Below are positions 35,936-50,018 of a stretch of DNA of 59,722 nt, piece after piece. Numbering within the stretch: position 1 is the stretch's first letter; each line of letters opens with the position of its first letter. The notes beneath the pieces were generated by a model. The model had not been told where the DNA came from and ran no database searches. It worked only from the letters and a program-made list of their open reading frames with translations. The position numbers were made by a program, and so were the translations under genes. The DNA comes from Deinococcus carri (GTDB lineage Bacteria; Deinococcota; Deinococci; Deinococcales; Deinococcaceae): contig NZ_BAABRP010000006.1 of the NCBI RefSeq assembly GCF_039545055.1, positions 122,501-182,222 of the forward strand, written 5' to 3'.

Positions 35936-37378
35936 TCAGCCGCAGTCCCAGTGGTAGGCGACCTTTGAAAAGTCCCGCCGCTTCAGGTCCTGGGGGCGGA
36001 TAAAGAAGTTGGCCGTGCCCACATCGCCCCACATCAGCCCCAGCCGCTCGTCGGAATCGAGCTGAAAGAGGAGGATCAGGTCGTCCGCGGGCTGGCGCGG
36101 GTCGGACTGGGTGAAGTTGGGATAGCCGCCCAGCTTGTGGTCGCCGGGGGAGAGGTTGTAGAGGACAGAGGCCAGGTCATGCCCCGTCACCCCCTCGGCC
36201 CAGATGTTCACTCCCAGCACCGCGGAGGCCATGCCGTCTGCCCCGCTCACGGGTTCGTGGTCGGGCAGGAAGGCCAGGGCGCGGGGCCGGAAGGGAAATG
36301 CCGTCTCCTCCTCCAGGGCATCCCAGTCGTAGGGAAGCTCTTCCCAGATGAGGGAACTGTCGTCAATCAGGCTTTCAAAGCCGCCCTCGCGCAGCCGCGC
36401 CACTTCCTGCGGGTCGTATTCAGGCCGGGGGACGGACGTGTCCAGCGCCGCCTCGTCCTCCACCACTTCCGGCCAGTACAGCACGCGGTAATGCTTCTGC
36501 GCGCCGTCCAGCTTCATGGAAGAAGCCATCTCCGCGCCGTAAAAATCGTCGTTCAGGATGAAGAATTGCAGGAGGCCCCGGCTGGGGAAATCGGGCAGCG
36601 CTTGGCCGTCCCCGTTCAGCTCCGCGAAGTTCACCTGCGCCAGAAACACCAGCGGGCGGGTGTCCTCGCCGCGGGCGTGGGGCCAGGCCGCTCCCTTCGG
36701 ACGGTAAGGCACGCCGCCCACCTTGCTTTCCCACAGCCTCGGCTCGCGCCCCGGCTCGGCGGCGAGGCGCACGACTGGGCGTTCGCTCGCCTGGAGCTGC
36801 GGACGGTACGGCTCCAGAACGGGCGGGAGCCAGAGCGAGCCGCCCGCGTTGCGGCTGGTCAGGCGGAGGAAGCCTTCCTGCCGGAGTTCCTGACTCTTCT
36901 GATGAAAGGGCGTGTCGGCGGGCGGCGCTGAGACCTGCACCCGCCCCGCCATCAACTGCCGGAACCGCTCGCGCATGGCCGGGGTGGGGTTCCAGAGGAG
37001 GGAGCCGGACTTCTCATCATGGGTGACCGTCAGGCCGCCCTGCCGCTCCAGTTCGTGCTCGAACGCGGCCAGCTCCTCCCACAACCGGGCCGGAAAGCCC
37101 AGGTCCTCCACACCCAGGGTCCGCCCATTCTCCTGGAACACGCCCGCCTTTGCCATCTCGCGCAGGTGGCGCAGGGCGAACGGGTCCCACTGCCCCACCT
37201 GTTCCTGCGCCTCCCGCAGCGCCGCCACCTCGTCGAAGGCCGGACCGGGCAGCTCGGCCGCCCCTCGGCCACGCTCCAGACGGGTTACGCCCTCCGCAAA
37301 GGTGAGGGTGATGCGCTCGCCCGTGACGGGATGCTGCCACTCGTGGCGCTTGGGTGGTTCGGGTTGCGTTCCGGTCAT
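35936..37378 (-). CDS. YwqG-like (DUF1963) protein
   Basis: 480 residues. The C-terminal ~290 form a YwqG/DUF1963 domain: WESKVGGVPYRPKGAAWP, LVFLAQVNFAEL, GLLQFFILNDDFYG, HKLGGYPNFTQSDPR, LLFQLDSDERLGLMWGDVGTANFFI. The function of that family is unknown. The N-terminal ~190 residues are helical and not recognised, making this longer than simple YwqG proteins. A GGGAGGAAC site precedes the ATG. The 133 bases between it and gnd hold TATGAT on the minus strand, a possible operon promoter. Confidence 0.83.
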   Translation of the reverse strand: MTGTQPEPPKRHEWQHPVTGERITLTFAEGVTRLERGRGAAELPGPAFDEVAALREAQEQVGQWDPFALRHLREMAKAGVFQENGRTLGVEDLGFPARLWEELAAFEHELERQGGLTVTHDEKSGSLLWNPTPAMRERFRQLMAGRVQVSAPPADTPFHQKSQELRQEGFLRLTSRNAGGSLWLPPVLEPYRPQLQASERPVVRLAAEPGREPRLWESKVGGVPYRPKGAAWPHARGEDTRPLVFLAQVNFAELNGDGQALPDFPSRGLLQFFILNDDFYGAEMASSMKLDGAQKHYRVLYWPEVVEDEAALDTSVPRPEYDPQEVARLREGGFESLIDDSSLIWEELPYDWDALEEETAFPFRPRALAFLPDHEPVSGADGMASAVLGVNIWAEGVTGHDLASVLYNLSPGDHKLGGYPNFTQSDPRQPADDLILLFQLDSDERLGLMWGDVGTANFFIRPQDLKRRDFSKVAYHWDCG

Positions 37379-37417
37379 GCTCTGTTCCTCCCAGAAATAA
37401 GCCCTAGCCCGCTGCGC

Positions 37418-37672
37418 TCAGCACTCGGCCCCCAGAGCGCGCACCTCTTCGCAGGTCAACCCCTGATACCGCTCGGTCAGGCGGTCGGCCAACTGGGGGG
37501 CTTGCTGGTACTGCCTGAACTCGTCCTCGCTGATGCGGAGTCGGGCGGGGTACTCCCCGATGCCGCGTTGCACCATGAACAGCAGGTAGGGCTGGCCGGT
37601 TTCCGGGTGCCGTCCCAGCGTGAGGCGCAGGTCCCGGAAGATCGTTTTATCCCGCAGGTCCCACAAATCCAT
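37418..37672 (-). CDS. hypothetical 84-residue protein
   Basis: Starts MDLWDLRDKTIFRDLRLTLG and ends LTCEEVRALGAEC. It has a short beta-rich first half (GQPYLLFMVQRGIGEYPARL) and a helical second half. No family recognised. GGTAGGAG upstream of the ATG is a good Shine-Dalgarno. It lies 20 bases after the SRPBCC gene on the same strand and 39 bases before the YwqG-like gene, so the three may be one operon. Confidence 0.7.
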   Translation of the reverse strand: MDLWDLRDKTIFRDLRLTLGRHPETGQPYLLFMVQRGIGEYPARLRISEDEFRQYQQAPQLADRLTERYQGLTCEEVRALGAEC

Positions 37673-37692
37673 GTCGGCTCCTACCGGTCCCG

Positions 37693-38244
<552 letters not shown>

Positions 38245-38270
38245 GTCGGGGGCGAGTGTAGCGCCTCCGG

Positions 38271-38340
38271 GGCGCAGGACGCGGTGCGCGGTACGCAGGA
38301 AAAGCTCTTTTACCGCGCACCGCGTCCTGCCTCCCACGCA
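38271..38340. repeat. GCGCACCGCGTCC-family palindrome, copy 3
   Basis: Arms GCAGGACGCGGTGCGCGG and CGCGCACCGCGTCCTGC are complementary. The internal word GGTACGCAGGAAAAGCTCT is shared exactly with copy 4 about 850 bases away. It ends at the stop codon of the PIG-L gene. Confidence 0.8.
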
Positions 38341-39096
<756 letters not shown>

Positions 39097-39118
39097 GGGG
39101 AGAGGATAGGGGAGAGAA

Positions 39119-39183
39119 GGGGGCGGTGCGCGGTACGCAGGAAAAGCTCTGTTCACCGCGCACCGCGTCCCGCTTCCCGCGCC
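39119..39183. repeat. GCGCACCGCGTCC-family palindrome, copy 4
   Basis: GGGCGGTGCGCGGTACGCAG pairs imperfectly with CACCGCGCACCGCGTCCC. It is nearly identical to copy 3 over about 45 bases. It ends just before the TAA of the DUF4870 gene. Confidence 0.8.
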
Positions 39184-39184
39184 C

Positions 39185-39670
39185 TTACCGAACGAACCGG
39201 ATACTCAGTGGATACCGGTACGCCCGCCCCTGGTTCACCCGCAGCACCGCCAGCAGCATCACCACCAGCGGAAAGGCCCACAGCACGATGGTGGCGGGAA
39301 TGAAGAAGGCGAAAAAGGCCGCCAGCGAGCCGAAAAAGGCGAAGGCTCCCAGGCTGCCCGACCCCGCCGCTGCGCCCACCGCCCCGCCGAGCAGGCCCAG
39401 GCTGAAGAGGGCGAAGAACAGCAGCCCCACCAGGAACGAGTACAGCCACACGCTGAGCTGAAAGTTCAGCGCCTCCTTGCCCTGGCGGTCCAGCACCGGG
39501 GCGCGGTCGCGGAAGGCGAGCCAGGCGGCCAGCGGCCCCAGCACGTTGCCCAGGGCGGGCAGCACCAGCCCCAGCAGCGGCGAGAGGTGAATCACCAGCG
39601 CGGGCGTCCGCTCGGCTTCGGGGATGAAGTCCGGGTCGCGGGCGGGGGCCGTGGCGTGCGGGAGGCTCAT
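39185..39670 (-). CDS. DUF4870-family membrane protein
   Basis: 161 residues with about three membrane segments. The DUF4870 pattern is seen: a first hydrophobic block VIHLSPLLGLVLPALGNVLGPLAAWLAF, the conserved DRQGKEALNFQLSVWLYSFLVG, then a Gly/Ala/Phe-rich span and a final one (VLWAFPLVVMLLAVLRV) ending near NQGRAYRYPLSIRF. Function unknown. TACTGT lies four bases before the ATG. Confidence 0.85.
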   Translation of the reverse strand: MSLPHATAPARDPDFIPEAERTPALVIHLSPLLGLVLPALGNVLGPLAAWLAFRDRAPVLDRQGKEALNFQLSVWLYSFLVGLLFFALFSLGLLGGAVGAAAGSGSLGAFAFFGSLAAFFAFFIPATIVLWAFPLVVMLLAVLRVNQGRAYRYPLSIRFVR

Positions 39671-39711
39671 GTTGACAGTACGCGCGGGGCTTCCCTACAG
39701 TTCCGGGGTTA

Positions 39712-39851
39712 TGATACGGACTCCGATTGAAAGGTTTACTTGTAAACCTAAAAATCCGAGCGGGGCGAGCAGGAGAAAATACGGGTGCCGCGATATGGAG
39801 CAACGAGCGGCGCTTTCCCGCTTGTTGCGGAATGGAGCGGAATCCGTATGA
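39712..39851 (+). repeat. ~140-bp dispersed repeat with inverted ends, copy 2
   Basis: Begins TGATACGGACTCCG and ends CGGAATCCGTATGA. It aligns without large gaps with the minus-strand reading of 49297-49436, sharing TACGGACTCC, GAGCG(G/A)GGCGAGC, GGAGAAA and GCTTTCCCGCTTGTTGC. Its right end contains the start codon of rnhA. Confidence 0.8.
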
Positions 39852-40408
39852 GCAGGCCAGGCGGAAAGCCGCACTTCAGAAAGTCCGCCGCGCAAAAGGC
39901 GCAGGACGCCGCGCGTGACCTGCTGCCCATCAAGGCGGGCATCCAGCCGGCGGTGCCGGTCGCGGGCGAGCAGGTGGACCTCTACAGCGACGGGGCCTGC
40001 GACACCCAGGCCGGGCACGGCGGCTGGGCGACCATCCTCAACTACCGCGGCAAGGAACTGGTCCTCAGCGGCAACGAGCGGGAGACCACCAACAACCGCA
40101 TGGAGTTGCGCGGGCTGCTGGAGGGCCTGCTGGTCCTCAAGCGTCCCTGTCAGGTGCGGGTCGTGACCGACAGCCAGTATCTGCGCAAGGCCTTCACCGA
40201 CGGCTGGATTCTGAAATGGCAGCGCAACGGCTGGAAGACGGCGGGCGGCGAGCCGGTCAAGAACCAGGACCTCTGGGAGGAGTTGATTGCCCAGGCGAAG
40301 ATTCACGCCCTGACCTTCGTGTGGGTGCGCGGCCACAACGGGCACGGCGAGAACGAGCGGGTGGACAAACTCGCCGTGGAGGAACGCAAGAAGCTCAGGA
40401 AGGGGTGA
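39848..40408 (+). CDS. rnhA: ribonuclease HI
   Basis: 186 residues; cleaves the RNA strand of RNA-DNA hybrids. All catalytic residues are visible: Asp in YSDGACD, Glu in NRMELRGLL, Asp in VTDSQYLRKAF, His in VRGHNGH and Asp in NERVDKLA. The N-terminal ~35 residues (SRPGGKPHFRKSAAQKAQDA) are basic and precede the fold. The ATG lies in the last bases of the dispersed repeat, with no Shine-Dalgarno or -10 box of the usual kind, so the repeat may supply the promoter. Its 3' end carries the first copy of a direct repeat flanking the next gene. Confidence 0.92.
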   Translation: MSRPGGKPHFRKSAAQKAQDAARDLLPIKAGIQPAVPVAGEQVDLYSDGACDTQAGHGGWATILNYRGKELVLSGNERETTNNRMELRGLLEGLLVLKRPCQVRVVTDSQYLRKAFTDGWILKWQRNGWKTAGGEPVKNQDLWEELIAQAKIHALTFVWVRGHNGHGENERVDKLAVEERKKLRKG

Positions 40409-40423
40409 GGGTGCAGCGGTAGC
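40392..40423 (+). repeat. 32-bp direct repeat, left copy
   Basis: AGCTCAGGAAGGGGTGAG is identical to 41151-41168; after three mismatched bases GCAGCGGTAGC is identical to 41172-41182. Read on the minus strand this copy encodes GYRCTLTPS-stop, like the C-terminus (RYRCVLTPS) of the GNAT gene at 41154. Confidence 0.85.
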
Positions 40424-40518
40424 CCACGGCGTTTATTGACTCCAGGTCTGACTTGAGACGCGGCTCGGCAAGAATTGTCCCTGGTCGACGACAATCACCA
40501 GAAGGCAGAATTAGGGCC

Positions 40519-41148
40519 ATGTCCGGACACAGCCAGAACAGCCGCTGGGAGGCCTACCACCAGAAACTTCAGGGGCGACCGGCGAGGCCCACCCTCCGGC
40601 AGGCGCTTGAGCTGTTCGGTCAAGAGGCGCGTCCTGTTGGGGCTGACCTTGCCGTCGATCTGGGCTGTGGCGCAGGCAACGATACGCTGGCGTTGCTGGA
40701 GCGTGGCTGGAACGTCGTCGCTGTCGATCAGGACCCCAGAGCCATTCAAGGCCTGCGGGCCAGTCTCCCTCCTGGGCTTCAGGGCCGTCTCCAGGTGCAG
40801 CAGGCCACGTTCGAGACCTTGGAAGTGCCTCATGCCCTGATGTTCAATGCCAGTTACAGTCTTCCTTTTTGTGACCCAGCCGCCTTTCCTGGGTTGTGGG
40901 CGCAGCTCATGGAACGGCTCCTGCCGGGTGGACGCTTTGCTGGACAGTTCTTCGGGGAACGCGACGGCTGGGCAGGGCGTCCCGGCATGAACTTTCACAC
41001 CCGGGCCGAGGTCGAGGCCATGTGTCGCACGCTGGAATTGGAACACTTTGTCGAGGAAGACGAGGAAGGCCCGACAGCGCTTGGTGGTCTCAAGCACTGG
41101 CATGTGTTCCATGTCATCGGGCGTCGACCCTGGGACAATCCCTCCTGA
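40519..41148 (+). CDS. class I SAM-dependent methyltransferase, probably acquired
   Basis: 209 residues. Motif I is VDLGCGAGNDTLALLERG, with the acidic residue ending strand 2 in VVAVDQDP. NASYSLPFCDP and GGRFAGQFFGERDGW follow, as in TehB-like methyltransferases. The substrate is unknown. Codon use looks less GC-biased than in neighbours (for example CTTCCTTTTTGTGAC). The gene and its promoter lie precisely between two copies of a 32-bp direct repeat, which indicates insertion. AGAATT six bases before the ATG is a possible -10 box. Confidence 0.82.
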   Translation: MSGHSQNSRWEAYHQKLQGRPARPTLRQALELFGQEARPVGADLAVDLGCGAGNDTLALLERGWNVVAVDQDPRAIQGLRASLPPGLQGRLQVQQATFETLEVPHALMFNASYSLPFCDPAAFPGLWAQLMERLLPGGRFAGQFFGERDGWAGRPGMNFHTRAEVEAMCRTLELEHFVEEDEEGPTALGGLKHWHVFHVIGRRPWDNPS

Positions 41149-41150
41149 AT

Positions 41151-41182
41151 AGCTCAGGAAGGGGTGAGAACGCAGCGGTAGC
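41151..41182 (+). repeat. 32-bp direct repeat, right copy
   Basis: Matches 40392-40423 at 29 of 32 positions, 759 bases apart. This copy contains the functional end and stop codon of the GNAT gene at 41154-41573. Confidence 0.85.
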
Positions 41183-41573
41183 GTACCCAGTCCCAGCGAC
41201 TGGGGATGGAACTGACCTCGAACCCGGCGCGGCGGTAGAAGCCGACTGCGCTGTCGTCCGTCTCCGCGACGAGGCGCGCGGCGTTCAGGTGAGCGGCCAC
41301 CGCGTGCAGCAGCGCCCGCGCGTGCCCCCGCCCCTCCTGGCCCGGTGTGGTGCCAAGGTGCAGCACCTCCACATCTCTTCCCGCTGGCTCGCCTTGCTGG
41401 CGGATGCCCGCCGCGCTCACGGGCTGGCCGCCCACCACCCAGGCATAGACCTGGCGCTCCGTGCCCAGGCGGTAGCTCTCCAGAGTGCGGCGGAGGCGTT
41501 CGGGGTCGGGGAACATGGCGCGGGCGAGCAGGGCTTCCAGTTCGGGGGTGAGGGTGCCGGGCCGGGTCAGCAT
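41154..41573 (-). CDS. GNAT-family N-acetyltransferase
   Basis: 139 residues. VEVLHLGTTPGQEGRGHARALL is the acetyl-CoA-binding motif A, and AVGFYRRAGFEV is motif B. It is short but complete. TACCCT (41580-41585) is six bases before the ATG at 41573; the longer frame to 41780 is divergent with the MFS gene and rejected. Its last eleven codons are duplicated, with changes, at the end of rnhA on the other side of the methyltransferase gene. Confidence 0.83.
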   Translation of the reverse strand: MLTRPGTLTPELEALLARAMFPDPERLRRTLESYRLGTERQVYAWVVGGQPVSAAGIRQQGEPAGRDVEVLHLGTTPGQEGRGHARALLHAVAAHLNAARLVAETDDSAVGFYRRAGFEVSSIPSRWDWVRYRCVLTPS

Positions 41574-41655
41574 GGGGGCAGGGTATGGCCCCTCCCGGCG
41601 GCCCCCGCCATCCGGCGTATGGTCCCGCCGGCCCGCGCGGCTTACGCTGCCGCTG

Positions 41656-43047
41656 ATGCCTCCCGTGCCCGACTCCGCCCCCGCAGCCCCAGCGAACGGC
41701 TGGCGCACGTTCCTCTGGCTGTGGGGGTCGCAGGCGCTGAGTGTGCTGGGGGGCGGGCTGAGCGGGTTCGCGCTGAACATCTACCTCACGCAGACACGCT
41801 TTCCGCTGGACACGCAACGGGCCGAGCTGGCACACGCGCTCTCGCTGACGGCGCTGGGCTGGACCTTCGCGGCCCTCGTGGGTGCGCCGCTGGCCGGTGC
41901 CCTCGCGGACCGCTGGGACCGCCGCCGCATGATGCTGGCCTGCGACCTGCTGGGGGCGCTGGCGCTGCTGGGCGGCGTGGCCCTGATCACGCTGACCACG
42001 CCGCCCGTGTGGGCGCTGGTGCTGTTCACGGCCACGCTGGGGCTGATCGGCACCTTTCACGGCTCGGCGTTCGACACCAGTTACGCGGTGCTGGTGCCCA
42101 GGGCGCAACTCCCGCGCGCCAACGGCATGATGCAGACCATCTGGAGCCTGTCGGGCCTGCTGAGTCCGGCGCTGGCGGCCTTTCTGATTGGCCTGCCGGC
42201 GCTGGCACGGACAGGCGGCGGCCCCGCGTGGCTGGCAGGCGTCCGGGACGGCGTGCCGCTCGCGTTTGCCATCGACGCGGCGACCTTCGTGCTGGCCGCG
42301 CTGGTGGTCTGGCGGCTCTCGATTCCCACACCGCTGCGCCGGGACTGGAGGGGTGGAGCGGCTGGCCCGCGCCCCACCCTGTGGCAGGACATGCGCTTCG
42401 GGTGGCGCTTCATCTTCGCGCGGCTGCCGCTGCTGCACCTGCTGCTGACCTTTGCCGCCGTGAACCTGCTCACCAGCGGCGTGGGCGTGCTGCACCCGCT
42501 GCTGGTGCGCTTTGCGCTGGGGACGGACGCGGCGGCGCACGGCCTCTCGCAGCAGGCGGCGCTGGCGACCCTCTGGACGGCGTTCAGCGCGGGGGGACTG
42601 GCGGGGGGGATGCTGGTCAGCACCTGGGGCGGGCTGAAGCGGCGGCGGGTGCTGGGGGTGCTGGTGCCTGCCCTGCTGGCGAGCGCGGCGCACGCGGCGA
42701 GCGGGGTGCTGGGCGCACTGGTGCCCGTTTGCCTCGCCGTGGCCTGTTTCGGCCTGATGATGCCCCTCATGAACGCGCATTCGCAGGCCATCTGGCAGGC
42801 ACAGGTGCCGCCCGACATGCAGGGCCGGGTGTTCAGCGTGCGCCGCCTGCTCGCCCAGTTCACCGGCCCGGTCAGCACGGCGCTGGCGGGCCTGCTCGCC
42901 GCCCGGTATGCCCCCGGAAGCCTCCTGCTGTGGTCGGGGCTGCTGCTGGTACTGGTCGCGGCGGTGGGGCTGCTGAACCCGGTGCTGCGCCGGGTGGACA
43001 CGCCGTTGACCGATGCCTCGGGGATAACCGCCGCGCCGGGTGATTGA
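41656..43047 (+). CDS. MFS transporter, EntS-like exporter (paralogue 1)
   Basis: 463 residues, about 12 hydrophobic segments. The family signature between spans 2 and 3 is APLAGALADRWDRRRMML. Other conserved blocks are RANGMMQTIWSLSGLLSPALAAFLIG, WGGLKRRRVLGVL, and NAHSQAIWQAQVPPDMQGRVFSVRRLLAQ, typical of MFS_3 exporters of drugs or siderophores. TACGCT seven bases before the ATG. The substrate is unknown. It is followed by a paralogue on the same strand. Confidence 0.85.
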   Translation: MPPVPDSAPAAPANGWRTFLWLWGSQALSVLGGGLSGFALNIYLTQTRFPLDTQRAELAHALSLTALGWTFAALVGAPLAGALADRWDRRRMMLACDLLGALALLGGVALITLTTPPVWALVLFTATLGLIGTFHGSAFDTSYAVLVPRAQLPRANGMMQTIWSLSGLLSPALAAFLIGLPALARTGGGPAWLAGVRDGVPLAFAIDAATFVLAALVVWRLSIPTPLRRDWRGGAAGPRPTLWQDMRFGWRFIFARLPLLHLLLTFAAVNLLTSGVGVLHPLLVRFALGTDAAAHGLSQQAALATLWTAFSAGGLAGGMLVSTWGGLKRRRVLGVLVPALLASAAHAASGVLGALVPVCLAVACFGLMMPLMNAHSQAIWQAQVPPDMQGRVFSVRRLLAQFTGPVSTALAGLLAARYAPGSLLLWSGLLLVLVAAVGLLNPVLRRVDTPLTDASGITAAPGD

Positions 43048-43155
43048 CTCCGGAGCGCCGCGAAGAACCCCCCAGGCCCTCTCCGGCCAGCTTCCGCCCG
43101 GACGCCGCAGATTTGTGCCCACGCCATCACACCACACGTTCTAGACTGCCGTGTC

Positions 43156-44532
<1,377 letters not shown>

Positions 44533-44534
44533 GG

Positions 44535-44611
44535 GGGAGGTGGTACGCGGTGCGCGGTACGCGGGAAAAGAAGTTCCTGCGTACCGCGCACCGCTTCCTG
44601 CGTACCTGTCC
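44535..44611. repeat. GCGCACCGCGTCC-family palindrome, copy 5
   Basis: TACGCGGTGCGCGGTACGCG pairs with GCGTACCGCGCACCGC. It separates the convergent MFS gene and glmU and touches the glmU stop codon, so it is well placed to terminate both. Confidence 0.78.
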
Positions 44612-46060
44612 TTACCCCTGCCGCTCCAGCCACCCCGCCAGCCAGGGCAGTTTCTGCCCCACTTTCTCCCGCAGCCCGCCCCAGTAGCGGCGCGACCAGC
44701 CCTCCAGGGTGCGTTGCTTGCCGCGCGCAATCGCCAGGGCACCCTCCGGCACGTCCTCGTGGACGGCGCTGCCCGCCGCGATAAAGGCCGCGTCCCCGAC
44801 TGTGCGGGGGGCAATCAGCGTGGAGTTGGAGCCGATGAAGACGCCCGCGCCGACCCGGCTCTGGTGCTTCTGCACGCCGTCGAAGTTGGCGACGATGGTG
44901 CCCGCCCCGACGTTCGTCTCCGCGCCAATGGACACGTCGCCCAGGTAGGCGAGGTGCCCGGCCTTGACCCCCGCGTCCAGCCGCGCGTTCTTCGTTTCCA
45001 CGAAGTTGCCGATGTGGACGCCCTGGCCCAGCACCGTGCCGGGGCGCAGGCGCGCGAACGGCCCCACGTCGCTGCCCTGGCCGACGTGCGCGCCCTCCAG
45101 CACGCTGTGGGGTTTCACGGTCACGCCCCCCTCCAGCACGCTGTCGGTCAGGACGCTGTAGGCCCCGACGGTCACGCCGTCCGCCACCCGCGTCTCCCCG
45201 CGCAGGATCACGCCCGGCTCGATGGTCACGTCGCGGCCCAGCGTCACCGTGTCCTCGATGCGGATGGTGTCGGGGGCCTGCAAGGTGGCCCCGGCCCGCA
45301 TGTGGGCGGTGTTGATGCGCTCGCGAAGGATGGCCTCGGCCTGGGCGAGCTGGGTGCGGTCGTTCGCGCCCATCACCTCGCCCGCGTCCGTCAGCTTGAA
45401 GGCGCGGACCGGTGCGCCCTCCCCCCGGTACAGTTCCAGCAGGTCGGTCAGGTAATACTCGCCCGCCGCGTTGTCGTTGGTGATGCGCCGGGCCAGTTCG
45501 GGGGCGCGGCGATCCATCACGTACACACCGGAGTTGAACTCGCGCACCGCCTTTTCCTGGGGGGTCGCGGCCTTTTCCTCCACGATGCGCTCCACGTTGC
45601 CCTGCGCGTCCCGCAGGATGCGGCCATAGCCGGTCGCGTCAGGCAGCTCGCCCGTCAGGATGGTCAGGGCGCTGTGCCCCGCGCGGTGGTCGGCAATCAG
45701 GGCACGCAGCGTGTCCGTGCGCAGCAGCGGCGTGTCGCCGTACAGCACCAGGATGTCGGCGTCGTCCTGCGGGCCTAGCGCCTCCGCGCCCACCAGAAAG
45801 GCGTTCCCGGTGCCCAGTTGCTGCGCCTGCCGCGCGAAGCGCACGCCGGAGCCTGCCAGCGCCGCCTCCACCTGTTCGGCCCCGTGGCCCGTCACCACCA
45901 CGATGTTGCGCGCGCCCAGCTCCTGCGCGGCCTTGACGGCCCAGGCCACCATCGGGCGGCCCGCCACGGGATGCAGCACCTTCGGCAGCGCCGACTTCAT
46001 GCGGGTGCCCTGCCCCGCCGCGAGAATCACCACGTCCAGGGGACGTTCCGTTTGAGTCAT
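44612..46060 (-). CDS. glmU: bifunctional GlcNAc-1-P uridyltransferase / GlcN-1-P acetyltransferase
   Basis: 482 residues; makes UDP-GlcNAc for peptidoglycan. The N-terminal pyrophosphorylase domain has [20 protein letters not shown] (residues 13-32), GTGNAFLVG and YGDTPLL. The C-terminal domain is a left-handed beta-helix with [23 protein letters not shown] and [13 protein letters not shown], the acetyl-CoA site. TACACT (46083-46088, minus strand) lies upstream with a leader containing AGGTGA before the ATG. Confidence 0.95.
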   Translation of the reverse strand: MTQTERPLDVVILAAGQGTRMKSALPKVLHPVAGRPMVAWAVKAAQELGARNIVVVTGHGAEQVEAALAGSGVRFARQAQQLGTGNAFLVGAEALGPQDDADILVLYGDTPLLRTDTLRALIADHRAGHSALTILTGELPDATGYGRILRDAQGNVERIVEEKAATPQEKAVREFNSGVYVMDRRAPELARRITNDNAAGEYYLTDLLELYRGEGAPVRAFKLTDAGEVMGANDRTQLAQAEAILRERINTAHMRAGATLQAPDTIRIEDTVTLGRDVTIEPGVILRGETRVADGVTVGAYSVLTDSVLEGGVTVKPHSVLEGAHVGQGSDVGPFARLRPGTVLGQGVHIGNFVETKNARLDAGVKAGHLAYLGDVSIGAETNVGAGTIVANFDGVQKHQSRVGAGVFIGSNSTLIAPRTVGDAAFIAAGSAVHEDVPEGALAIARGKQRTLEGWSRRYWGGLREKVGQKLPWLAGWLERQG

Positions 46061-46086
46061 TCAGATCACCTGTCCGGGGAGCAGTG

Positions 46087-46172
46087 TAAGGGAAGCAGAC
46101 AGCGTTCAGCCGTCAGCAAGAAGAAGGGCAGTGGCTTCTCAGGTCCACTGCCCCCCGTCTTGCTGCTGAGAG

Positions 46173-46200
<28 letters not shown>
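46087..46200. repeat. TTAGCTCTCAGC-family palindrome, copy 2
   Basis: GCGTTCAGCCGTCAGCAAGA and the right part with CTGACGGCTGACGGCT are complementary over much of their length, with an inner GGCAGTGG/CCACTGCC stem. The right end is inside the lgt coding sequence. The word GCTGAGAGCTAA on the plus strand corresponds to the TTAGCTCTCAGC found at the apaG stop. Confidence 0.7.
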
Positions 46201-47087
<887 letters not shown>

Positions 47088-47134
47088 AAGTCCTGCGCAG
47101 TCTATGCCCTTTGTGACCCCCGGCACCCGGCAAG

Positions 47135-47166
47135 AAAAAACCCGGCCCCGGAGAGCCGGGCCGGGC
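47135..47166 (-). terminator. Rho-independent terminator of tatA-tatC
   Basis: On the minus strand CCCGGCCC and GGGCCGGG (47158-47165 and 47141-47148) form a perfect eight-pair stem with a nine-base loop, followed by TTTTTTC. It starts 15 bases after the tatC stop. Confidence 0.88.
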
Positions 47167-47180
47167 GGGGGAGGAAGGGG

Positions 47181-47951
<771 letters not shown>

Positions 47952-47964
47952 GCTCCGGCCAGCC

Positions 47965-48246
47965 TTACGCGCGGTGGTCGCGCTCGGTGACGGTTTCCAC
48001 TACGCGCCCGTCGGCCGAGCGGGTCACCTCGGTGGTCACGGTGGTCTGCGGGTCGAGGGGGCGGGCGGGCACGTCCGTCACCACGACCTCCTTCACATCG
48101 GGGCCGGCGGGGTCGCGGACCTCCTTCTTGAATTCCTTGATGCCCTGGCCCATGCCCTTGCCGAGTTCGGGCAACTTGCGCGCCCCGAAGATCAGGGCGA
48201 TCACGACGACGATCAGAATCAGTTCCAGCGGTCCGAGTCCCAACAT
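47965..48246 (-). CDS. tatA: twin-arginine translocase subunit TatA
   Basis: 93 residues. One membrane span (LELILIVVVIALIFGARKLPELG) is followed by the amphipathic helix GKGMGQGIKEFKKEV, then a 45-residue charged tail rich in Val, Thr and Asp. AGGAGGAAGG before the ATG is the strongest Shine-Dalgarno in this region. No separate tatB is seen, as in many two-component Tat systems. TAGGCT at 48310-48315 (minus strand) is a possible -10 box. Confidence 0.95.
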   Translation of the reverse strand: MLGLGPLELILIVVVIALIFGARKLPELGKGMGQGIKEFKKEVRDPAGPDVKEVVVTDVPARPLDPQTTVTTEVTRSADGRVVETVTERDHRA

Positions 48247-49287
<1,041 letters not shown>

Positions 49288-49296
49288 GGGCCAGGG

Positions 49297-49436
49297 TAAT
49301 ACGGATTCCGCGGTATGAAGCAACAAGCGGGAAAGCACCACAAGGCGGCTCCATACCGCAGAATCCGTCCTTTCTCCGGCTCGCCTCGCTCGGGTTCGAG
49401 GTTTATCTGTCCACCTTTCCAGTGGAGTCCGTAGAA
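49297..49436 (-). repeat. ~140-bp dispersed repeat with inverted ends, copy 3
   Basis: Left end TAATACGGATTCCGCGG, right end GGAGTCCGTAGAA. On the minus strand it aligns with 39712-39851. At its right end the 12-base word CCGTAGAACAGG is duplicated in tandem (49429-49440 and 49441-49452). It separates the divergent SDR and flavin reductase genes and directly adjoins the SDR -10 box. Confidence 0.8.
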
Positions 49437-49525
49437 CAGGCCGTAGAACAGGCGCAGGGCGCGGCTGACGCTGTTCCCGCCGTCTGCCGCCGCAGGGTTG
49501 CCCCCCCACTCGCTACACTCAGCCC

Positions 49526-50014
<489 letters not shown>

Positions 50015-50018
50015 AGGT

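Noticed and set aside
40495..43137. 880-codon minus-strand frame
   Set aside because: It crosses the methyltransferase, GNAT and MFS genes on the other strand, with low-complexity Gln/Arg/Gly composition.
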